Below, in pieces: positions 57,411 to 64,000 of a stretch of DNA of 64,000 nucleotides. Source of the stretch: Sphaerisporangium album (GTDB lineage: Bacteria; Actinomycetota; Actinomycetes; Streptosporangiales; Streptosporangiaceae); the NCBI RefSeq assembly GCF_003323745.1, contig NZ_QOIL01000012.1:214288-278287 (forward strand), read 5' to 3'. Position numbers and translations under genes: made by a program. The notes beneath the pieces were generated by a model, which searched no databases, was not told where the DNA came from, and saw only the letters and a program-made list of their open reading frames with translations. Every line of letters begins with the position of its first letter. Position 1 is the first letter of the stretch.

Positions 57411-60400
57411 TTACGGGGTGGCCTTGTCCGGACGCTCGGAGATGCGGATGGCGTTGACGATCGTGTCACCGGCCCGCTGCGCGAACCGCACGTTGAGCTG
57501 GCCGTCGGTGACCTTCACCGTGTACGACCTGGTGGTGGCGGTGTACGTGCCCACCTCCAGGGCCAGGTCGAGCGCCGGGATCGCGAGCTGACCCTCGACG
57601 ATGACGTCGAAGACGCGCTTGCCCGGACGGGTGTCCCTGATGTCCGCGAAGCCCAGCTCGACGGTGTAGGTGCCGTTGGGCACCCCGTCGAACCGGTACT
57701 CCAGCATCCCTTCGCGGGCCTTCTTGAACAGCTCCTGCTCGGTGGTGCCCTTGATCGTCTTGGTGGTAGTGGCCGTCTTGTTGCTGGAGGCGACGTAGCC
57801 GGAGCCGCCCGTGGTGTACTTCCGGTCGGCGGTCCACCGGTCGCCCACCGCGTCCACGAGATCCTTGGTGGCGCCGGGGTCGATGGCGACCTGGTGCTTG
57901 GGCACCACGACGTTGACGGCGATCTCGATCTGCGGGTTGCGGCCGCTGGCCGAGCGCACCAGCAGCTTGCCGGCGCGGACGGTGCCCGGCTGGACGCCGG
58001 TGCTGGAGGCGGTCACCTTCAGCGTCACCGACGCGCCCGTGGCGAGGTCACCCGCCACCGGGGTGACGGTGAGCCAGCCCTGCGCCGGGTCGGTCACGAC
58101 GGTGTACGCCGTGGCGCCGCCCAGGTTGGTGAGCTGGACGGTCCCGGTGCGGGTGGCGTTGGCGGGCATGACCAGCGTCACGTCGGCGGCCGAGGCCGTC
58201 ACGCGGCCGGTGGCCAGGGCGGTGTTGACCGGGGTCACCGTTCCGGCGGTGACGGTGATGGCCTGGGTGAAGGTGCCGTAGTTCGCCTTGGACACCGTCA
58301 CCTGGTAGTCGCCCACCGGGATCTGGCCGAGCCACGTGCCGCTGTCCCCGGTCGTGAAGGTGGCCACGTCGCCGACCTTCACGGTCGCGCCCGCGAGCGG
58401 CTTGCCGTCGTTGGCGTCGGTCACGAGGCCCGACAGCAGGCCGTGCCGGCTGGCGGTGAACGTCAGGTTCTGGCCCTCCCGCAGCGCGGCGGCGTTGAAG
58501 GAGTACTGCAGCGCGTCAGTGCCGCCGGGGTTCTCGATGCCGACCGTGGCGCTCGTGCCCGCGATGCGCTCGCTGGTGACGCCCTTGTACCGGTACGAGA
58601 TGGAGCCGTCCTCGCCGAGCAGCGCCGAGAACGTGATGCGCAGGCCCGCGTCGGAGTAGAAGCGCGCGTTGCGCCACTCGATGACGAACGTGCGCCTCGG
58701 GGCGGTGCCGGTGGTGGCGGTGTAGACGCCGGACTGGTCGTCCAGCACCAGGTCGTCCCAGTACGGGTACACGGCCGCGTTGGGCGCGGCGGCCGAGGGC
58801 AGGGCTCCGTTGCTGGCCGCGGTGCTGCTGGCGGTGAAGCTCAGGAACCCGTTGCTGCTGACGAAGCCGCTGGTGTAGCCCGTGCCGTAGAACGGGAAGG
58901 TGAACGGCAGCGTGATGGGCTGGGCGACGTCGTCACCGGTGATCGCCTGCTTGTCGGTGCCCGCGACGAACGCCGAGGTGGCGTCGGCGCAGGTGTAGCC
59001 GAAGGTGTCCATGCGGCGCGGCAGTTCGACGTTCTTGGTGACGGTGCCGCTCACCGCGACCTGCACGGTCAGGCCGTCCGCGCAGCGGGACAGCGGGGTG
59101 ACCTTCAGGTCGTACGTGCCCTCCGGCAGCGTGAGCGAGTACCGGCCGGCGGCGTCGGTGGTGGCGCTGACCGGGGTGCCCACGGCGGTGACCGTGGCCC
59201 CCACCTCGGGCGCGCCCGCGGCGGTGACCGTACCCGACACCGTCCCGGAGGCCAGCACGGTCAGTGTCACGTCCTGCGTGACCGTCTGGTCGGCCACGAT
59301 GGTGACGGTCGCGGTGGCCGGCTGGTAGCCGTACTTGGTGACCGTGACCTGGTAGTCGCCGGTGAGCAGGCGCGGCAGCGCGTACGTCCCGTCCGCGGCG
59401 GTGGTGACCGTGCGGTTGATCGGGCCGGTCACGCTGAGCGTCGCCGAGGCGACGGGGGCGCCGCCGGAGGTGACGGTGCCCGCGAGCGCGCCGAGCGATC
59501 CGACCGGGGCGGCCCGCACGGCGGCGTAGGCGTCGAGGCGGCCCTCGCCCCAGACGTTGTTGTCCGCCGCGGTGCCGCCGCAGCGGGTGTCGTCGACGTC
59601 GATCGCGGTGCCGTCGAGCAGCTCACGCGTGGTGGCGATGTCGCCGCGCAGGGCGGGGGAGGCCGACCACATCAGCGCCACGGTGGCCGCCATGTGCGGG
59701 GACGCCATCGAGGTGCCGGAGAAGAAGTCGTATCCGCCGGGGATGGACGAGCGCACGTTCACGCCCGGCGCCGCGAGGTTGGGCTTGATCTCGCCGTTCT
59801 CGCCGGCGCCGCGGGTGGAGAAGGTCGCGATCGTGTTGTTGATGTCGAACGCGCCCGCGCTGTAGCTGGAGACGTACATACCGGGCGAGCCGCTGGAGTT
59901 GCAGCCCGCGCCGGTGACGTTGCCGTTGGCGAAGGCGGGGAAGATGCCCGCCGCGACCCACGCCTCGACGGTCTCCTTGTACCAGGGGTCGAAGCCGGCG
60001 CCGCCCCAGGAGTTGTTGACGATGTCCGGCGCCAGGTCCGGGCGGGGGTTCTGCCCGTTCAGGTCGGTGGGCGCGAGGACCCACTGGCCCGCGGCGAGCA
60101 GCGAGGCGTCGGAGCAGGAGTTGGTCTCACAGCCCTTGGCGGCGATCCACCTGGCGCCGGGGGCGACGCCGATCGCGTTGGCCCCGCCGTCGGAGCCCAC
60201 CATCGTGCCCATGGTGTGCGTGCCGTGGTCGTTGTTGTCACACGGCGCGGGGCTCGGGCAGACGCCCGCCGGGTCGAACCAGTTGTAGTTGTGGTTCACG
60301 CTGCCGTCGGCCTGCTTGCCCCGGTACTGGGCGGCGAGCGCGGGGTGGGTGTAGTCCACGCCGCTGTCGATGTTGGCCACGACGATGCCCTCGCCGCGGG

Positions 60401-60926
60401 TGCCGAGCTCGCTCCACACCTGGGGGGCCTTGACGCGGTCGATGTTCCACTCCACCGCGTTGACCTGCGCCACCTGCGTGCCGTGGATCGGCTCAGGCAG
60501 CTTGGTGACGCGGGTCGGCTCGATGCGCTGCACCTCGGCCAGGTTCGCGATCTCGCCGGCCAGCTTGGCGTCGCCGGTCACCAGGACGGCGTTGGAGATC
60601 CAGAAGGGGGTGAAGTCCGCGCCCGCCGACGTGAGCAGCTTGCGGAGGTCGGCCTGGGACGACGCGGCGAGGTCGGTCTTCGCCTTGTAGACCTGCTGCG
60701 CCTTCTGGGTCTTGGTGGTGGCCCTGCGGGCCGCGCTGAGGTCGGCGTTGCTCTTGAGGCGTACCCAGAAGGTCGCCTTGTCGTCCGCGGACAGGTCCGC
60801 GGCGACTGCTTTGTCGATCTTGTCGGGATCAGGCGCGGCCTGGGCCGCGGTGTGGGGAAGCATGAGCGCGAGGGTGGCGACCGCTCCGGTCAGAATCGTT
60901 CGCCAGTGCCGGGTTGTGCGTGACAC
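57411..60926 (-). CDS. Large secreted multidomain subtilase (S8 peptidase)
   Basis: 1171 residues from GTG 60926 with AAGGAG upstream. Signal peptide (about 1-31, WRTILTGAVATLALMLPHTAAQA). Prodomain (about 35-165). Subtilisin domain about 185-520 with Asp in ANIDSGVDYTHP, His in NDHGTHTMG and Ser in SGTSMASPHMAA. Then two carboxypeptidase-regulatory-like beta domains (VTSGGAPVASATLSVTG and TAAGAPEVGATVTAVG), a middle beta domain (FPFYGTGYTSGFVSSNGFLSF), a third regulatory-like domain (VTDANDGKPLAGATVKV), an Ig-like stretch, and a C-terminal malectin-like domain (GKRVFDVIVEGQLAIPALDL). An extracellular protease that probably binds surface or carbohydrate ligands. Confidence 0.93.
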   Translation of the reverse strand: MSRTTRHWRTILTGAVATLALMLPHTAAQAAPDPDKIDKAVAADLSADDKATFWVRLKSNADLSAARRATTKTQKAQQVYKAKTDLAASSQADLRKLLTSAGADFTPFWISNAVLVTGDAKLAGEIANLAEVQRIEPTRVTKLPEPIHGTQVAQVNAVEWNIDRVKAPQVWSELGTRGEGIVVANIDSGVDYTHPALAAQYRGKQADGSVNHNYNWFDPAGVCPSPAPCDNNDHGTHTMGTMVGSDGGANAIGVAPGARWIAAKGCETNSCSDASLLAAGQWVLAPTDLNGQNPRPDLAPDIVNNSWGGAGFDPWYKETVEAWVAAGIFPAFANGNVTGAGCNSSGSPGMYVSSYSAGAFDINNTIATFSTRGAGENGEIKPNLAAPGVNVRSSIPGGYDFFSGTSMASPHMAATVALMWSASPALRGDIATTRELLDGTAIDVDDTRCGGTAADNNVWGEGRLDAYAAVRAAPVGSLGALAGTVTSGGAPVASATLSVTGPINRTVTTAADGTYALPRLLTGDYQVTVTKYGYQPATATVTIVADQTVTQDVTLTVLASGTVSGTVTAAGAPEVGATVTAVGTPVSATTDAAGRYSLTLPEGTYDLKVTPLSRCADGLTVQVAVSGTVTKNVELPRRMDTFGYTCADATSAFVAGTDKQAITGDDVAQPITLPFTFPFYGTGYTSGFVSSNGFLSFTASSTAASNGALPSAAAPNAAVYPYWDDLVLDDQSGVYTATTGTAPRRTFVIEWRNARFYSDAGLRITFSALLGEDGSISYRYKGVTSERIAGTSATVGIENPGGTDALQYSFNAAALREGQNLTFTASRHGLLSGLVTDANDGKPLAGATVKVGDVATFTTGDSGTWLGQIPVGDYQVTVSKANYGTFTQAITVTAGTVTPVNTALATGRVTASAADVTLVMPANATRTGTVQLTNLGGATAYTVVTDPAQGWLTVTPVAGDLATGASVTLKVTASSTGVQPGTVRAGKLLVRSASGRNPQIEIAVNVVVPKHQVAIDPGATKDLVDAVGDRWTADRKYTTGGSGYVASSNKTATTTKTIKGTTEQELFKKAREGMLEYRFDGVPNGTYTVELGFADIRDTRPGKRVFDVIVEGQLAIPALDLALEVGTYTATTRSYTVKVTDGQLNVRFAQRAGDTIVNAIRISERPDKATP

Positions 60927-61715
60927 ACGTTCTCCTTCACGCCGGGCGGGGGTGAACCGCCGGGAGATGGCGTGAGCTGAGGCGATCTTTACAGCCCACG
61001 TGGAGAATCGTGAATCGATCATGTCTGCTTTGCAATGGTTGAAATCGACAAAGCACGTTATGTGACCGGATTTAACATGACGGGCTTGTCTGACATTAAG
61101 GATGTTTCCCGGACATCAAGCCTCTTTTCCGACTTTCTTACTGCGCTAAGGTAACAACCCGTCAGGTCGCGGGGACGTTTCGCGCGCACCCGGCATGCGG
61201 GGCGCCCGTAGGCGCGCGCGAGCACGGAAGGGCGTACCTGCGAGCCCAGACCACGGAGCCTTCGGAACCCGGCGATCGAGGACCGCCCGGCACGGGGGAA
61301 CACGGGCCCGGCGCCGCTGACAGCGCGTGACTCCGACGGTGACCGGACGTACCGCGCCCGCGCCTTCTTTCCCTTTGATCGCACGCGAACGGGCCCGAGG
61401 CGGGAGCGCGTTCACTTCTCATTTCGAAATGCAGCTGAAAAGCCCGGTGACGATTCCGAAACCACATTCTCGCCGACCTGTTATAGAAGCGTTATCGGGC
61501 GAGGGTTTTGACACCCACCCGGCCACGACCACTCTCCTGCGGGAGAGATTTCCAAGGACCCGTACCTCCCAGAGCCCCCAGACTGACCCGCCACGCGAGC
61601 GCTCTCCGGCCTGCGCGCCGGAGAGCGCTCTTCGCCTGTCCTCGCACGGGCTACGCGAGACCGGGTACCGGACCGAGGACCCGGCAAGGTGACGTCATCG
61701 CCGCCCACGCGGCCA
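60927..61715. other. Long intergenic region between protease and isomerase genes
   Basis: About 790 bp with no gene that I can support. 61030-61145 is markedly AT-richer and holds the likely promoter of the protease, with an unusually long A/T-rich leader. The stretch 61410-61510 is also lower in GC, with the palindrome ATTTCGAAAT near 61422. The rest contains only chance ORFs on both strands. Confidence 0.5.
61597..61630. terminator. 13-bp hairpin downstream of the isomerase gene
   Basis: Arms 61597-61609 (GAGCGCTCTCCGG) and 61618-61630 are exact complements around 8 nt. It lies 86 bp past the stop of the leftward isomerase gene, so it probably ends that operon. Confidence 0.65.
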
Positions 61716-63356
61716 TCAGGCCAAGGGGCACTCGCCACACAGGTGTACCTCCACGCCCAGTTCCGCGAAGAGGGCGGCCTTGGCCACCAGGGCCCTGTCC
61801 GCCGTCTCGGCGTCGGGGGCGTAGGCGACGTTGAGGTGGTTCGCCTTGTGGCGGGCCATGAACTGGTCGCGGGTCACGCCGTGCAGGACGGCGTGCATGA
61901 TGGGCCACGCGGGGGTGGTCGCCTGCGAGCGGCGTTCGGTCTCCTCGTCGGGAAGGGAGACCGCCGACGCCCGGCCCAGGTCGACGTGCAGCGCGCCGCC
62001 CTGCACGAAGACCCTGCTCCAGACGATCTCGCCGGGCTTGCAGACGCCCTTGATGGTCGATCCGCCGAGCGGGAAGTACACCGGGTCCTGCCGCCGGCCG
62101 ACCGCTTCCGCGTATCCGCCGGCGAAGTGGGACGGCGGCACCGACCCCGAGATCTCGAAGACCCAGACGAACCGTCCGCCGTACTCCTCGCCCCAGCGCA
62201 CGTCGTGGAGGGTGGTCGCCGGGTCGAGGCCCATGGCCGTCCAGATGCGGTTCGTCACGAGCGCGTCGACAGCGACCCCCTCGTCGGCCTCGTTGAAATG
62301 CGGCAGGGCCTGCCCGTCCCACAGGACCCGCGCCCCGTCCCGCGAGGTCACCGGCGGGCGGTCGACGTTGTTGAGGATGCCCTCCGCGAGGTCGGACGCC
62401 GGCGAGAGGTCCTTCAGCCCCTGCTGGTACTGGATTCCGACGGCGTCGAGGCCGAAGTCGTCGCTGATGCGCAGCGCCGCGATGTACATCTTGTACTGCC
62501 AGCGCAGTTGCGCCTCGGTGAGCTCGGTCGCCTCGTCCGTGCCGAGGCGAAAGGTCATGCCCTTGTCGGCGAGCCAGCGGCCGACCGCGTCCGCCTCCTG
62601 GTCGGACACGGTCTGCATCTCGGCCCAGAGCGCGCTCTGGGAGAGCCGCTCCTTGTAAATGCCGATGGGGTTGAGCAGCTCGTCGTCGATGATGGCGTTG
62701 TACATGCCCATGCAGCCCTCGTCGAAGACGCCGATGATCGCCTTGTCGGTGAGGAGCTGCCGAGCGAGCGCGCGGCCGAGGTCCCGTTCGGGGCTGCCGG
62801 GCAGGTCCGGCAGGTCACGCACGTGCGACTGGTCATGGGCGATGGTCCCGGTCTCCACCCAGCTCCTGATACCCGCCTTGAACCAGTCGTCGGTGAAGTC
62901 GACACTCCAGATGGTCGAGTACTCGACGCCCATCTTCGCCATGCCGGCGTTGAGGCCGAGCAGGCCGACCAGTCCCGGCCAGTCCCCCGCGAAGTTCGCG
63001 ACGGTGAGGATGGGGCCCCGGTGCGTGCGCAGCCCGGCGAGCACGTGGTGGCTGTACTGCCAGACGGCCTCGGCGACGATGAGCGGCGCGTCGGCCGGGA
63101 TGTCCTTGAAGACCTCCAGGCCCATGCGCTGGCTGGAGATGAATCCGTGGCCGGTGGCCGGGTCGACCGGGTGCGCCCGCCGTACGGTCCAGCCCAGCTC
63201 GGCAAAGGCGGCCGTGACGTCGGCCTCCATCTTCGCCTGGGTGGGCCACCCGGCGAGGTTCGCCGCCGGGCGAAGGTCGCCGCTCGCGATCAGGTAGGCG
63301 GTGTTCGGCTCCGCCGTCGGGCGGCTGGGCGGGGCTGGGACGGCGTAGGTGTTCAA
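61716..63356 (-). CDS. Fucose/arabinose isomerase-family sugar isomerase
   Basis: 546 residues from TTG 63356 (MNTYAVPAPPSRPTAEPNTA), with GGAGG 7 nt upstream; TTGA overlaps the kinase stop. Features of the FucI-like fold: VAEAVWQYSHHVLAGLRTHRGPILTVANFAGDWPGLVG, IGVFDEGCMGMYNAI, then QYQQGLKDLSPASDLAEGIL, WDGQALPHFNEADEGVAVDAL. It would convert an aldose to the ketose acted on by the kinase next door. The precise sugar is not decided. Confidence 0.85.
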   Translation of the reverse strand: MNTYAVPAPPSRPTAEPNTAYLIASGDLRPAANLAGWPTQAKMEADVTAAFAELGWTVRRAHPVDPATGHGFISSQRMGLEVFKDIPADAPLIVAEAVWQYSHHVLAGLRTHRGPILTVANFAGDWPGLVGLLGLNAGMAKMGVEYSTIWSVDFTDDWFKAGIRSWVETGTIAHDQSHVRDLPDLPGSPERDLGRALARQLLTDKAIIGVFDEGCMGMYNAIIDDELLNPIGIYKERLSQSALWAEMQTVSDQEADAVGRWLADKGMTFRLGTDEATELTEAQLRWQYKMYIAALRISDDFGLDAVGIQYQQGLKDLSPASDLAEGILNNVDRPPVTSRDGARVLWDGQALPHFNEADEGVAVDALVTNRIWTAMGLDPATTLHDVRWGEEYGGRFVWVFEISGSVPPSHFAGGYAEAVGRRQDPVYFPLGGSTIKGVCKPGEIVWSRVFVQGGALHVDLGRASAVSLPDEETERRSQATTPAWPIMHAVLHGVTRDQFMARHKANHLNVAYAPDAETADRALVAKAALFAELGVEVHLCGECPLA

Positions 63357-64000
63357 GGTGTGTCCTCCGTTGGTGCTGGTGCCGCGAGCGTCCGTTCCCG
63401 GGCCGCGAGCGTGTGGGCGATGCCGCGAGTGGCCGGATAGAGCTGGCGGTACATCGCGTACAGCTCGTCGTAGCCGGATCGCAGCGCGGCGTTCGGCGCG
63501 ATGGTCTCCGCCGGTGGGTTCCAGTCCGTGATGTCGGCCGCGACGGTCGTGCGCGCCGCGAGGTAGGCGGCGCCGTACGCGGCCCCGATCGTGGTGGTCG
63601 GGACGATTTGGGGCAGGCCGGTGACGTCGCTGACGATCCGCGTCCACAGCCCGCCCCGCGTGCCCCCGCCGACGGCGACGACGCGTTCGACGTGCGCGCC
63701 GGCGGCGTGGAGCGCCTCGACGTTGTGCCGGACGCCGAGGGCCGTCGCCTCCAGCGCCGCGCGATACAGATCGCCCCTGGTGTGGCTGAGCGTGAGGCCG
63801 GCGATGACGCCCCGGGCGTCCGGGTCCTGTAGCGGCGTGCGCTCACCGGCGAAGTAGGGCAGGACGAGCAGGCCGTGCGCGCCCGGACCGGACGCCTCGG
63901 CCTCGGCGAGGAGCGTGGCGTAGTCCGGCGCGCCCACGAGGTCGCGCAGCCAGGTGGTGAGCGCGCCCGACGTCGCCATGCCGCCCGCCAGGTTGTGCGA
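63353..64000 (-). CDS. FGGY family carbohydrate kinase (partial, 5' end outside window)
   Basis: The last 215 codons are visible. Motifs: LVLPYFAGERTPLQDPDARGVIAGL and VVAVGGGTRGGLWTRIVSDVTGLPQIVP (ATP-binding C-lobe of xylulokinase/fuculokinase type), then GAAYGAAYLAARTTV. It phosphorylates a pentulose or deoxyketose, probably the product of the isomerase encoded next, whose start codon overlaps its stop. The N-terminal half lies beyond position 64000. Confidence 0.92.
   Translation of the reverse strand, partial: SHNLAGGMATSGALTTWLRDLVGAPDYATLLAEAEASGPGAHGLLVLPYFAGERTPLQDPDARGVIAGLTLSHTRGDLYRAALEATALGVRHNVEALHAAGAHVERVVAVGGGTRGGLWTRIVSDVTGLPQIVPTTTIGAAYGAAYLAARTTVAADITDWNPPAETIAPNAALRSGYDELYAMYRQLYPATRGIAHTLAARERTLAAPAPTEDTP

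Noticed and set aside
57327..60923. An open frame of about 1,200 codons on the plus strand.
   Set aside because: It is exactly opposite the subtilase gene and is rich in Gly/Arg/Val/Asp low-complexity sequence, typical of a GC shadow.

Overview
The window is high-GC DNA with GTG and TTG starts, leaderless promoters and dense coding on both strands, which points to a filamentous actinobacterium, probably of the Streptosporangiales type (family-level inference only). A crgA / rhomboid / cyclophilin / DUF5324-like cluster lies at the left end. A tRNA-Ala(UGC) followed by a 39-residue DLW-39 gene lies near 48 kb. In related actinobacteria these two groups sit close together near gyrA and oriC, so this is probably an origin-proximal region enlarged by acquired DNA.

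Layout. 0-8 kb: crgA, rhomboid protease, cyclophilin, AI-2E-type permease, two tandem secreted ricin-type lectins, dihydrolipoamide dehydrogenase. 8-25 kb: many single-gene units (Arg/Asn/Trp-rich secreted protein, DinB and DUF1801 proteins, an SDR plus ECF sigma factor operon, zinc alcohol dehydrogenase, phosphodiester glycosidase, GNAT enzymes, DUF72, pyruvyl transferase, epoxide hydrolase, baeRF-like protein, RibD-type reductase, secreted GNDTY-repeat protein). 25-33 kb: an integrase relic, a large secreted beta-propeller/phosphoesterase, an ABC exporter divergent from a YtrA-like GntR regulator with five 20-bp phased repeats between them, and a C-terminal repeat protein.

33-48 kb is an integration hot spot at the 3' end of tRNA-Ala. 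Copies of the tRNA 3' half lie at about 33.17, 36.07 and 37.10 kb, and the intact tRNA is at 47.904-47.976 kb. The last two flank a complete actinomycete integrative and conjugative element (AICE) of about 10.85 kb: NUDIX hydrolase, two GntR regulators, a four-gene unknown operon under an operator-controlled promoter, Pra-like activator, two small paralogues, FtsK/TraB DNA translocase, zinc-ribbon microprotein, rolling-circle Rep, excisionase and tyrosine integrase. To its left are shrunken remains of at least one earlier related element, with homologous left arms and an integrase 3' stub, carrying a SUKH-type gene. A serine hydrolase and a methyltransferase lie in the next interval to the left.

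48-64 kb returns to chromosomal genes: phosphonatase-like HAD hydrolase, DLW-39, WYL regulator with an operator over a leaderless promoter, DUF3224, CE7 esterase, IclR relic, metallo-beta-lactamase-fold plus DUF72 pair, arylamine N-acetyltransferase, SigE-type sigma factor plus membrane partner, a large secreted multidomain subtilase, and a fucose-isomerase-like enzyme coupled to an FGGY sugar kinase that runs off the right end.
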